The translations under genes and the position numbers were made by a program. The notes under the pieces are model-generated. The model had not been told where the DNA came from. It did not search any database and worked only from the letters and a program-made list of their open reading frames with translations. A stretch of DNA of 64,000 nucleotides. It comes from Blattamonas nauphoetae (Eukaryota; Preaxostyla; Oxymonadida). How positions within the stretch are numbered: position 1 is the first letter of the stretch; each line of letters opens with the position of its first letter. The stretch covers positions 1 through 64,000 of the forward strand of contig JARBJD010000326.1 in assembly GCA_033064195.1 (NCBI GenBank), given 5' to 3'. This document shows positions 8,222 through 19,379 of the stretch, piece by piece.

Positions 8222-9273
8222 TCATTGTTTCGATCAGTGAATTATATTTTTGAATGAGTTCATTGATGAGTGTCTGTTGCTGTCCGACAATGCTACTCAG
8301 TTCCTGAATGGCTTTCACACAGAAGCAAGAGAGTTCAGCATAATCAACTTGAAGACAATCTGGATTGGAATCATTCACGACTTCAGGAAAGATTTCTTGG
8401 ATCTGTTGTGCAATTACACCAATGTGTTTCTTCTCACTTTCCTTCTTCAGACATTCACATTTCTCTTTGCAGTTCTTCAAGTGTTCTTCATTGGTTTCGT
8501 TCTCGATTTGTCTTGTAACTTTGTTGATCTTCGAGTCGAATGTGTTGAATTGGTACTGGACAATTTCAACTTTATTCAGTTGTTCAAGAACATCTGGGTA
8601 TGCTTCAATATTCCTTTTCACTCTTCTGTCTGACAGTTGAGAAAAACTTCCTGTTGTGGATATTGAAAACACTCCTGAACCTGTGTCCTCATCGTAGTAA
8701 TAGATTGCTGGTCTGTCACAGGGAGACCACATTACGATGCCATCACCATTGAACTGAATTCCTGAGGTTTCTGAAATTGATTGTGAAATGGAAAGACCAG
8801 AAAAGAATGTCGATGCCGGATATGTTCCAGGATACTTCGGAAGTGATCCCTCTGATATATTCCAATTCGCTCCATTCACATTGATCAATCCTCCGATTGT
8901 TGGTGTCGCAATACCGGCTGAACAAGTGATTGATCCATTTGTGCTCACCACTTTTTGGATTGAAGATATCGCTGTCTGCTGTGCTTCTGTTGTCTTCTGA
9001 AGTGAGTCAATCACTGACGAATTCTCAATGGTTGACGCAAGATTGTGATCAATCATTTTCTCAATCATTTGTGAATTGTATTTTTGTCGATTCATTTTTG
9101 TTTGTTCTTTCATTGAAATTAAAATTCTTGATTCCCTCATGAACATACGTCACCGGCACATTATTTCTGACATACTCAGAGACTAGCGAACAGTTCTCTT
9201 CTCTCATTGATTCAATTAATGCTTGTTCTGAACATACTCGACGTCTTTCGTTGTACATTTCAGTTGGATTCAT
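8205..9273 (-). pseudogene. Fibre/spike-like protein with C-terminal S74 intramolecular chaperone domain, looks broken
   Basis: The C-terminal third (translated from about 8,250-8,660) carries the peptidase S74/endosialidase-chaperone signature: SDRRVKRNI, then KKHIGVIAQQIQEIFPEVV, then DYAELSCFCVKAIQEL, ending in a coiled coil. In phage tail spikes and some giant virus fibres this domain trimerises the protein and then cuts itself off. Upstream are Gly/Ser-rich and beta-type sequence and an N-terminal helix. The T-rich motif at 9291-9304 lies just before the likely start at 9273. The gene appears broken about once. It is the element's best candidate for a host-attachment protein. Confidence 0.7.
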
Positions 9274-9290
9274 TTAATACAAATTAAAAA

Positions 9291-9304
9291 ATTCAAAAAT
9301 AAAT
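9291..9304 (-). promoter_or_regulatory. T-rich promoter-like motif, minus strand
   Basis: On the minus strand ATTTATTTTTGAAT lies 17 bases before the ATG at 9273, giving the fibre-like gene the same upstream signal as the plus-strand genes. Confidence 0.5.
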
Positions 9305-9439
9305 TTCCATTCGTTGTTTTATCGTTGGTGATCTTCCGAGACTTCGATTCTGTCATCGATGGGTTCGATCAGTCTTGTTTGATCAGCGAAAGTCCTTCAA
9401 TGGGACATGATCCTTTCATCTCGTTCCTGACGACTCTTT

Positions 9440-11035
9440 ACTGTTTCGTTTAGGTGTGTTATGCTTTCTACTTTCACATTTGTTCTCTCTTCTTTTTTGA
9501 CATCTCATTCTTGTTCTCGATCCTTCACTTTTTTCTTCTCCTCTCGTTCAGGTACATCACATTGTTTTATGAACGGTGGTTTCATTCCCGACTTGTTTTG
9601 AACAGGTTTGCTCCATTTTTGAATTCATTCTTTCCTAAAACTTACTTATGTACCAACGCCGATCAAACCAAAAGTGGACCTGAAGATCAGGTACACAGAT
9701 GCGTTTTATCGCTTAAAAGTATGTCTCTCGTGATTTACCAAACAGGTATTCTCTTCTTTTTTATTCATCTTTTCATAAAACATCTTCATGTACTCGATCT
9801 GTGTGATCATCAAACTCAGGTACACTATTGCGTCTTATGACCAGAAAGTGCTGTTCACTGAATATTTGAAACAGGTTTGCTCTCTTTTTTGTATTATCTC
9901 TTTATAAGACACACTATTGTACCAGAATTTTCACTTCACTTTTGTTGTTCTCTGTTTTGGTACACCACTTCACTTTATACTCTCATTTTCACTTCATTGT
10001 CAGTTTTTTCTCATTGTCTCTCACTTTTTTACAAAATTAAAATTTAAAATGACGTGAACAAAATTTTGATCCTCATCTTTGCTCAAAAAACTTCGTGATT
10101 CATCGATAAAATTGTATGCGTTGGTACACCACTTTGTTTTACTTTCATTCAACTTTCATTTCACCTTTTACACTTCACTACTCTTCGATTTGTGCTCTTC
10201 ATTTTTTCTAAAACACAACGGTGTACCAACAAAACGCGATCTGAAGTGATCATCCAGATCAGGTACACCACTTCACCTTATCGTTTCATTTCACAACTAT
10301 TTGATTTCAATTCTCTTTTTTGATCAAAACAAAGTGGAACACAGAACTAAAAATGTTTGATCGTCAAGATAAAAACGAACTGTAAGATCTGGTACATGAA
10401 TGTGTTTTATCACTTCAAACCTTGTTTCACTTCACAATTTTGATCTCTTTATTGACATTTTTGCTCTAATCTTTCATAAAACAAAGTGGTGTACCAACGA
10501 GACTCAATCTGAAATGATCGGTGAGATCTGGTACATGAATGTGTTTTATCGTTTAGTTCTCACTTCAATCATTGTTTTTTACTCTTGTTTTCTGAAATTT
10601 CGTTGAACGCGTTCATAAGGTGAAGTGATGTACCAACGAAGTGAGAAAAACAATGATTGGAGAGATCTGGTACGTCACTTCACCTTATCGTTGCTAACAT
10701 TGTTTCACTTCACAATTTTACTCTAATTAGAAACATTTTTGATGAACGCGTTCATAAAGTGAAGTGGTGTACCAACGAAATGCGAAAAACAATGATCGTT
10801 CAGATCTGGTACGAGATTTTGTTTTATCGTTTACTTTTCACTTCACTCACTCTTTTTTTCTCTTTGTTTGTGAAATTTTGACGAACCCGTTCATAAGGTG
10901 AAGTGGTGTACCAACAAAACACAAAGAATCAAGATCGCTCCGATCTGGTACATGATTTTGTTTTATCGTCTCATTCTCACTTCACTCACTTGTTTTTCCT
11001 CTTTTTTTGTGAAATTTGTCTGAACACGTTCGTAA
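9440..11035. repeat. Tandem array, period about 139 bp, roughly ten units
   Basis: The landmark GATCTGGTAC recurs at 10386, 10525, 10664, 10803 and 10944, spacings of 139-141 bases. The related GATCAGGTAC or GGTACACCAC appears at about 9685, 9817, 9957, 10120 and 10257. Each unit also holds AAGTGGTGTACCAACRAAA, TTTTATCGTTT and TTCACTTCAC. The elements GTGGTGTACC and GGTACACCAC are mutual reverse complements, so units contain internal dyads. The right-hand units are most alike; those left of 9,640 are degenerate. The short open frames here reflect the period and are not genes. Confidence 0.85.
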
Positions 11036-12639
11036 ATCTCAATACTTACCCACAATTTTCACATCTTCCGTCTCAGCCTTTGCTATCATACTTACCCACT
11101 TCATTGTTGCTTCATTCACATTCTTTTGTTCCAATTAAGCAAAAAAGTTGATAAAAAATGAGTTATTGTGATGTGCTCGTGAGGTGTAGACGGTCGAAAG
11201 AATGCTCGTGAGATGACGAAAATGAAGAGGAATGACGAAGAGATTGAATGTGAAATGGTGAAAGAAAGATGAGAGAAGAAAGGGGTTGAAGGTGTTTTTG
11301 AAGTGACAAACACGGTGAAAACGTGAGATGTTGAAACACGAAAATGTGACATTATGGAACAACTATCCGACAAAAGTGTCTCGAAATTTGAGCACAGCTT
11401 TGTCGGACAGTGAGAATGAAGGATTTGTGGGAGAAAAAAGGGACAAAAATTCATATAGTGAAAATGTTGGCGGAAATGTTGTGTCAAGTGTGTGATGTGA
11501 AAAACCGACCCTCCAGAGAGAACTAATGTCACCAGTAAACTCGAAATCTCAAAAAAGCGTCGCTTGAATGTAATTGTGAAGTGGTTGACGTGAAAATCGT
11601 TAAAAATGAAAATTGACAAAAAAGTGTCCGAAGGATCGTGACGTGAAAAGGTTCATACCTAAAGTCGCCAAAAGGCGTTCTTAACCGATCTAATGCTAAA
11701 AGGCGTCATAAGAGGACGATTCCTGAGCGAAAGATGATGGAAGACAGGGTCCATACCATATCTCGAAAATTTCGACTCGTAAAAATCCTCAATGGGTCGG
11801 ATCAAACTTTTTTTCCAAAAAGTGTTTTTTATCGCGAATCTCACCTTCTGAAATCGATTTTGTAATTTTAGAAGGGATTTGAGGTGGATTTGAGACATAA
11901 AGTAGTGGTTAGTAGCGAAATCTGAAAATCGACTTTTTCGTCACTTTTTCGACCACTGTTCGGTACGTAGCTCCACGAATTCTCAACCGATTTTCATCAG
12001 GATTGTTTTGATCGACGACTCACATCGTCTCCGACATTTTAGAATTTTTTTCGATTTTTTTCGAAGTGGTTCTCAAGTTGGATTCACTTTGTTCGAGTTC
12101 AAAAGTGAAAAAACATCGAAAAAAGTGACAACATTTTTGGAAAGTATCAAAAATTTGCTTCAAAATTGACGCTTAAAATGAGGTCAAAATATTGGACATA
12201 TTTTTGGAATTTAGGTCAAATATTGACATCGTCAAAATGCATAAAAGACTTTTAGTTCAAGATTCAAAAGTGGGTCAATCGGAATTGAGATTTGACTTCT
12301 ATTTATCGATCGAGACCAACGTGGTTCTTAATTCTTCTCTATAACTACTTATGATGCGCGTAAGTAAAGTGTGGGGGGAGAGACACGTGATATGACGACT
12401 GAACAGGTGGAATCCTCGATTCTTTTGTCTGAAGAAAGCGCGTTGATTCTTCGGCTCGTTGACAATGGATGAATAGTTGAAGAAGTTTTTGCGAGATTTC
12501 GATAAAGGCGATCGAAAAGGAGGAAGGAAACAGCTGAAGTGTTCATAATCATTGTGTTCATTTCAACCGAACCCTTACTTCGGACCACTTCTCATTATCA
12601 GAGGGACCGAGGTTTGAACAGCACCTACTGGAAGGGCGG
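11036..12639. other. No recognisable gene
   Basis: A/T-rich DNA with many homopolymer runs. A 167-codon minus-strand open frame at 11116-11619 is Phe/Ser/His-rich low complexity with no family likeness. Short repeats AAAAGGCGTTCTTAA and AAAAGGCGTCATAAG occur near 11,665-11,715. Nothing else is supportable. Confidence 0.6.
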
Positions 12640-13750
12640 TGCTTGAAAGGGCGAGATTTTGGGAGTCTGGTGACGAAGGAGGGGTGGGCAGGGACGTTCG
12701 ACTCGCTCAGCCTTCGCTCGGACGCTGACAAGTTGTGGGGACTCGACTTGGCGGAAGATGCGAGCTCTCGTCACCGCTCCATCTCGCTCCTCCACTTCCT
12801 TCTCGGCAGAGCCTCCCGAACTGCCGATTCGACAGTGTTTGTTGGGCAGAGTGGGGAAGACGATTTGGGGTGTGGAGGAGCAGCAGAGACGCGATGCGGA
12901 ACAGTCGAGTGGAGTGCGAAAGAGGCAGCTGGAAGTGTTGTCGACATCGTCGTCGTGTCGTCTGGCCTTCTCTCCTCGCCCATCGTCCTTTCGAACGCGG
13001 ATGTCCAGATTGCACCCGACTTGGGTCGATTCTACCCATTTGCTGTCTCCCTCGACACTCCCTCTTCTGCCCCAACATCGATGATCAGCGTGGGGAGGAA
13101 CTCGGTTCTGTTGTTGTGTTCTCTTTCGATGTCGTTCTCCCTCGCTGCATCCATCGACAGGTCGTCATTTCGTCGTTTGGTGTTGTGAATGTTGATTCGT
13201 GTCGGATTCAGAAGACAACGCTCTCGCAGCCTTTCTTGGTGTCCACACACTCTTCCCACACCATCTCCAACACCTCCTTCCTCTCTTCCACTTTCACGTC
13301 TTCTGCTTTCGTTCTCTCCGCCTGTCACTCTCTCTCCATCGAACCCACAACCGTCACCAACATCACATTCGAATCATCATTTCTTGTTGGCACGTCATCG
13401 CAGATCGCCACTCTTGATTTGACTGTCTCAAACAACACTCTCAAACAGAACTCGTCTCTCTTTGCATTGTCCATCATTCCCAAAACAACTTCAGCAGACA
13501 CCCCATCCATCCACATCTCATCGTCTTCGTTCTCCTCCTCTCCCACCACCCCAACCCCGCTGTTCGTCTCTGTCGCGTCAGACTGCGCTTTGAATGTGGT
13601 TGTCGTGTATTCCACGTTCTCCCACTCCTCCAGCAGCCAGAACAGGACACGAGCTGTTGTTGTGAAGTGGACGACGAGGCAACCTCTTCTTCTGCGGCGA
13701 AGGGTTGTTTGTGAGGATTGCTTTGTTTTGGTCTCTCAGTCGCTGTGACT
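12640..13750 (+). pseudogene. Relic of a beta-helix surface-protein gene
   Basis: The first frame reads STVFVGQSGEDDLGCGG, then RCGTVEWSAKEAAGSVVDI and further short strands ending in SAPTSMISVGRNSVLLL. This resembles the opening of right-handed beta-helix (pectin-lyase-like, Pmp-like) surface proteins. A different frame then continues with Ser/Thr-rich repeats of the type NTSFLSSTFTSSAFVLSACH, TNITFESSFLVG and IHISSSSFSSSPTT. The change of frame near 13,090-13,130 and the loss of both ends mark it as a host pseudogene. A larger relative lies at 33,017-35,907. Confidence 0.6.
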
Positions 13751-13955
13751 CCTGTTTTCATCTCATTCTTGGATCTGACGAATTGTGATCAATCAGAGAT
13801 GTTTCATCATCAACCACAATTTGGTCTGTTCTCCTCTATTCTGTGATGTCTTGGGCAATGTTCGCATTTCCTCGAAGAATCAAGAAGACGAAGATGAGGA
13901 GGAAGAGTGAGCTCAGCTGGCATCTCGAATGGTGAAGACAACAGTATCCCCATCA

Positions 13956-14226
13956 TTGTCAACTGAAGTATTGTTTCAAGTGATTGATTTGTGATGGCTT
14001 CCTCTTCTTTTTCATTCCTGTATTCCCATCTCACGAAAGAACTCACTTGTTTTCCCTCAGTCTGTAAACTATCCCCTCTTTCTTGATCTGGAAGACACAC
14101 GACATTTTCAGATGGATAATATCGACTGATTGAGACGCTTAAATAGAAACAATCGTTGATGTCCACTGTTAAATCCGATTGAGAAAATGTTTGAGGGTCT
14201 GATCCTGAATCTCGCTTTCAAGTGAA
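13956..14226 (+). other. Conserved upstream region of gene K1 (matches 35,868-36,140)
   Basis: The two copies share long runs such as GAAGTATTGTTTCAAGTG and GGGTCTGATCCTGAATCTC up to the start codon. In both places a beta-helix relic ends just upstream, so the duplicated unit is beta-helix gene plus K gene or starts at this point. It probably holds the K-gene promoter; no defined motif is seen. Confidence 0.55.
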
Positions 14227-15077
14227 ATGTTTACAGATTCCAATGAAGTGTGAAGTCTCTTCGTTCCATCATCCCCCTTCTCCTCCCTCAATTTCAGACT
14301 TCACTTGGCTCGAACTGTAGACAGAAACTGGACGGACAAATGACTGACCAAGTTTGTCTCTTCCTTTTTGATGTTCCTTCTCAGACCGAACTGATTTCGG
14401 AAGAAGCACTGATGACACTCGGAAAATCGATTGTTGCTGGATCTGGTGACGCCTTCGGTGTTTGTCATCTTCTCTGATTTCTTTCCTCCACCAAATCTTT
14501 CTTCCCGATCATCTTCTTTCCATTTGTGATTGTTCTCCGCCATTTCTCATTCTTCCAATTTCGTTTATGTTGTTGTTGATGTTGTTGATTTTCCAGATCC
14601 TTCACACAATCTGTGCTCGTTTCGGAATCGCTCCCAAATCCATTTCAATCGACCCTCGACACCAATCCAATCCATCTCTCTTCATCCATCTCTTCTCTGC
14701 CCTCTTCACTGTTTGTTCCTCTCTTCTCTTCTTTCATCTTCTCTCTCATTTTCTCATCTCCCTTCTCATCACTTCGTTCGTTCTCCTCCCACTTTCATCA
14801 ATCCAATCATCGTCCCAACCAACAAACAGTATCTTCCCAACTCCACAAACTTCCACCTCCTTCCTCTCTTCACAACCATCCTCCAACGCCACCCTCCTTC
14901 TCTCCCACACCTCCTCTCCTCTCCTCTCTGGCTCTCCCTTCCCTCAATCCTCGCTTCTCCTCCCCAATCTCCCCACTCTCCCTCAACTCTCCAAACACAA
15001 CCACAACCATCACCACAACCATCACCACAACCATCACCACACAACGAACCCCAAATTGAAGAACAGTCTCATCTTCG

Positions 15078-15581
15078 GCCATCTCAATTTAAAGTTGGTT
15101 TTCTCGAGTACCGTTGGTATTCTAAGCTGCAGTTGGTTTTCTGAACGACCGTTGGTTTTCTGAACGACCGTTGGTTTTCTGAACGACCGTTGGTTTTCTG
15201 AATGACCGTTGGAAATCTGCAAAAAACGTTGGTTTTTTTAAACCATATCAGTGTGGATGTTTGATCAAAAAAAATTGTACAAATAGACGAGTTGGTAGAT
15301 TCAGAGACTTCCGCTGTTGGGACCCAGGTTCGAATCCCGGGATCGTCAACTTTTTTCTTCAATGGATTTTTCTGACAGATCATACACATTTTTGTGAAAT
15401 TATAGCAGTATTCATGATCGGATGAGTAATGTTCGACAATTGGATTGAATTTGCCTTTTTTTGAATCGGATCATCCCACTCTCTCTTAAACTCACCTCTT
15501 CTCTCCAATCAACTTATTGAGACTCTTCGATAGTTCAGGATGCACCATACAACAGCAATCAACACCTGGATGCGAAGCGCT
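15078..15581 (+). repeat. Left TIR of the Mutator-like element
   Basis: It matches 21601-22067 inverted over its whole length apart from copy number of a 20-bp minisatellite: the unit GTTGGTTTTCTGAACGACC is present about four times here (15,131-15,211) and about twice in the right TIR. It carries a tRNA-like Pol III unit at 15286-15347. Confidence 0.85.
15286..15347 (+). ncRNA. tRNA-like Pol III transcription unit in left TIR
   Basis: A perfect box B (GGTTCGAATCC, 15327-15337) follows a box A-like TGGTAGATTCAG (15293-15304). The ends GACGA and TCGTC pair like an acceptor stem, a T-arm can form with 4 of 5 pairs, and a T6 Pol III terminator follows at once (15351-15356). The length of 62 nt and the poor D and anticodon arms make a working tRNA unlikely. 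It is better called a tRNA-derived or tRNA-mimicking RNA. The identical unit sits in the other TIR. Confidence 0.5.
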
Positions 15582-16720
15582 TGTTAATTTCCGTGAATTA
15601 GAAGTACTAACTGTCTTCGATTCCATCATCATTTCCAGTTCAGCTCCCAACAGAGCTTGAATCGATCTTGATCGCGATCTTGCGTACTTATATCGTTGTT
15701 ACTTCAATCGTAATACTACAACTGTTGGTGGAGGAGCAATGCATCTTCATTCACCATCAGTCATCCACATCGAAGATGGTGGCTTCAGAAGCAATTCAGC
15801 TCCAAAAAACCTACCAACAAAAGATAAACGTGCTCAATGAAGTGGAATTGACATATTTTAACAGCTTATATCACGAATTCAACAAACTCAGAAGTAAACA
15901 TGGTCGACTGCAATTCCACGCCCATCTCTCCAAAAAGTGGACATTCCAACAATCCATCGGCAAATGGTGTTTCTGCAAATGAATCGTCACTTCTTCCTAA
16001 TTTTGATACTGGATCTGTCCAAACACTCACATCTTCTCTGTTCTTCGCCGAAAGTACTGCTCTAATAAAGCTTCTTAGGAATGCTCGAACATCCGAAGAG
16101 TTTCCACTCCTTTGTTGAAACTGAGCATCTCGGTGGAGCTGGTGGTGAAGAGAAGAATGATACCCCAAACACGCCAAACTCCGCCACTCCTGCCTGTTGA
16201 AGGAAAAGCTCATTGTTCAATCTACATTGAGTGCGACAATCTTGGTTTTGATGACACTCATTGCGTCCTGTTCGTCAGCTGGGAAGGCAGGTACGTTGAC
16301 ATTCTCGGCCAGTCCGACGCGCGTTTAATGAGCTCTGCACCTCTCATCCCTCTCCAAACGACTGAAAACTGCCACTAATGTTCACATTTTCATTTTCCTT
16401 CGAAGCTCTCCCCGCCTTCAGTAGCTGCTGCAGTCAATCTCAGAACACGCCAAAATTTAACACTTATTGCGAAAGATTTGCATACTACAGACAATCCGGA
16501 CACATTTGAAACGAAAGAAAGTTATCTGCAGAAGATGGCATACATATTTCTCTTCTCTACGCGGATATTGATGCTCAACAAGTTCTGCACTGATTTTGTT
16601 GATGTCAGCACAAAATTTTAATATATCGAAGCCTCTCCCAAACTTTCCGACCTCCCCACGTTCCACAACCCATCTACTTCTTCATTTGGGATTGTTCCGC
16701 CAGGCTTTCACCCTCACATC
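15582..16720. other. Interior of the Mutator-like element, no recognisable gene
   Basis: Short frames (15668-15982 and 16112-16378 on plus) have protein-like composition, for example EGKAHCSIYIECDNLGFDDTHCVLFVSWEG, but no family I recognise and no long frame. Probably decayed captured or transposon coding sequence. Confidence 0.4.
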
Positions 16721-17198
16721 ATAGTACCCGGATAAACCCGTTAAGTCGGATAAACCCGTTACCAACATACCCCACTTCACATTGATCCTTTTATTCTGAC
16801 GACTGATATGTTCTGTGGAAAAGAAAGTAATCGGTGGAATTCTGAAATGATTTGTCTCCAGTTGAGATGGTTGATCGAGGTCTATGGGTCATTTCAAATC
16901 GATGAATGACCAGCCACGACACCCTGGATGTGATGCTGAGTACAAAGAGGTTGCATCTCAATGTACCATCCCTTGGACGCCTGGGAAGACATTGGCTAAG
17001 TTCCGAGCACATTTCGACTTACATTTTTCTCATTCCATTTCACAATCATTCTTTCAACAGTCACTCCTATTTTAAAAATAATGAAGAGAGTAATGAACGG
17101 GAAGTGGAAGGATAATTTTTGTGAAGAGGGGGGACTGCTATGGACATGTGGAATGGTTAACGGGTTTATCCGCTCTAACGGGTTTGTCCGGGTACTAT
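16721..17198. mobile_element. 478-bp MITE with GATAAACCCG-bearing TIRs
   Basis: The ends ATAGTACCCGGATAAACCCG and, inverted, ATAGTACCCGGACAAACCCG are about 40-bp TIRs, each holding two AAACCCGTT motifs. The direct repeat CACATC flanks it (16715-16720 and 17199-17204). The TIR resembles that of the 4.6-kb element at 49294-53941 (AGTCCCnTGAyAAAsCCG), so this is probably a non-autonomous relative. It is nested inside the Mutator-like element and therefore younger. Confidence 0.8.
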
Positions 17199-17204
17199 CA
17201 CATC

Positions 17205-19379
17205 GACCACCTTGATCACCCTCCGTGGTCTCTTCATTACCCAATAGAGATCTCTCCCTTTTCCTTCACCCGTCTATCGTATACTTTCCACTCTGGGCTC
17301 GAAAATTCCCTCAGAACACGAATTCCACGCTAAGTCGACACAAATGTTCATTGACTACCGCCCCACAGTGGAAAGACTGAAGTCGCCCTCTCTTCATCCC
17401 CTCTCGCTGCCCTTGCTTCAAGGACGACACCCTTTGAACGTTTTAATTCTCTCTGTTGGTGAGACAATGGAAGCTAACGATCATAAGCTCGATCATCCCG
17501 AACCGACCCTTCCGCCATCACTCCAACTCGACGACGAGCTGAAAGAAGAACCAACACACTAATTGTCGTGCTTCTCACAGCTTCGTTCATATCATTCGTC
17601 GTCTTCACTCGTCTCTCCTCCGGTCAACAACCAACTCATGTTCTCCATTCCTCGTACCATCCCGACATCTCACTCGACCAGATCACAACCTGTGTCTCCA
17701 GCCTCGCCTGAACAATCAATCTTCTTGATCAGCTTTCCACGAAGATTTCAGAATTGGTCTCGTCCACTTCCTCCACCTCGTCCCCCATTTCTCTATTTCC
17801 TCTTCCATCTGCAACCAACCTCCTCTTCTCCATCCTTCCACTCAACGACGAGATGCTGATGAGCGGAAGGTCGAGTGGAATGAAGGAGATGGGAGAGAGA
17901 AGAAGAACAGGCTTGTAAGGAATGAAAGAGTCGACAGAGCTCAGATTGGACAATTGTAGTCTGTACACTCCAAGACCACGTCCATGAACTCGAAAATGGT
18001 GTGAGAAGAAGATGAAGAGAGTGGTGAGGATGGGAGTAGAGAGGGGAGAGTGGTGGAAGGGATGGTTGGGGTGTTGTGAGTGTTGGAGGAGGAAGTGATG
18101 AGAGGAAGGAGGGATGAAGATGAGAACGACTCGCTGGAGGAGTATCAAACAAGTGAAGAGAACGAATGGCTGAAACAAGAATCTAAACGGTTGAACGAGC
18201 AAAACAACAACTCGAAGCCTAAAAATGCACTGGAAGAAGAGCGAAGAAGAGGAGCAAAGAACGAATGGGACATTCCTGGTGAAGAAGAAGCGGAAACAGG
18301 AGGATTGGCGAAGAGGGAGGAAGAAGAGAGGACGAGCTCACAATGTCCACACTCACTATTGTCTCTTCTGTGGAAGGTTGGACAATGCCAGACGATGCAG
18401 GCGACACTGTCAGCTTGAAATGTTGTGCATCAAGTTTCGCGAGCCTGTCGAGTGTTGGGAGTGTGTTGGAGAAAGATCAGCAGATTGTGGCTGCGTGTGA
18501 AGGGGAGAGGAGAATCTTTCTTCCGCCAGGTCAGATGGGGGAAGAAGAAGAGAAGGAGTGGGTGAAAAGGGAGGGTATGAGACAGAGGGGAACATTCTTG
18601 TTGTCACGTGACAGTTTCACTGTTGCGTCGGAAGACGACAATCAATTTGGGGAGTTTGCTCAACCAAGCGCGTCGTGTCCAACTCACACACACCCCACAA
18701 TCCCTTCTGGATTCACCACAATCACACTCACCAAACAGATGAACAGAACAGAAGATTTGGCAGCGCTGTTCCTGGAACCCAGCGGACTCACAGCCTCATA
18801 ACTGACCTCTTTGCTGCCACGAACATCAATGTGTATGGATGATCTGGCATCCTCCAAACTGATCGTCGTTCTTCCATCGACCCTGTCATCCGCGTCTGTC
18901 GGAACTCTGCCCTCCCGTCCAGCCTCGTCAACATCATCCCATCATCAGAGAATGCTCGTTCTCCACGTGATCCTCCACACATGACGGCAGAGGGATCTCG
19001 ATTTCGTGTCCATCCAAATTCCCACCTTCAAGTCTTGTCACCGACTCAAAATTCGATTCAATCTGTCAATGTTCAAGCGGACAATCTGGATAATGGATTT
19101 TCATCTCCGCCTTCGACTACTCATCACTCCTCATCTCACACTCGATGTCATGGAAGTCTGTCAAAAATGTCAGCTTCAGGCCTATTTTTTGATGTGACAG
19201 TCACCGCCTGCACATACACATCCTGCTCAACAACCTCCGATACAACTTTTGGCGTCCTCTCCATATCGCACTCTGTCAGACACAGTTCATCCTCACTGGA
19301 ACAGCAGCCATCACAACATGCACGTCACAGTCAATGTGATTAGCCGACGTACTCCACTTTGCGAGAACTCGGACCGAGG
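17205..19379. other. Interior of the Mutator-like element, unrecognised decayed sequence
   Basis: The best open frame, 18343-18801 plus, encodes 152 residues (MSTLTIVSSVEGWTMPDD... to SGFTTITLTKQMNRTEDL) with no known motif. Frames on both strands at 17,340-18,210 are Ser/Pro- or His/Phe-rich. Some pieces recall Ser-rich surface proteins, too weakly to claim. Confidence 0.35.

Larger units (their letters stand above)
418..9304. mobile_element. Polinton/adintovirus-like element (Preplasmiviricota type), partial or cut by the window
   Basis: This is a compact, almost intron-free block of ten genes. It has a minus-strand packaging ATPase relic, a run of plus-strand structural genes with two tandem capsid paralogues, and a minus-strand fibre-like gene at the right. 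Base composition (A/T-rich, little C/G) differs from the host genes further right. A T-rich motif precedes nearly every start. No protein-primed polymerase B, retroviral-type integrase or maturation protease is visible, so the left part may lie outside the window or be lost. Most structural genes look whole and about two look broken, which suggests a fairly recent fossil. No TIRs could be assigned. Confidence 0.8.

Noticed and set aside
11116-11619. 167-codon minus-strand open frame
   Set aside because: Phe/Ser/His-rich low complexity in A/T-rich DNA, no motif, no paralogue, overlapping equally poor frames.
14990-15060. CRISPR-like or coding His-rich repeat
   Set aside because: The CCATCACCACAA run is a simple low-complexity repeat, shorter in the paralogue; no spacer structure.
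15286-15347. Functional tRNA gene
   Set aside because: Only 62 nt, weak D and anticodon arms and no clear anticodon; kept as a tRNA-like Pol III unit.
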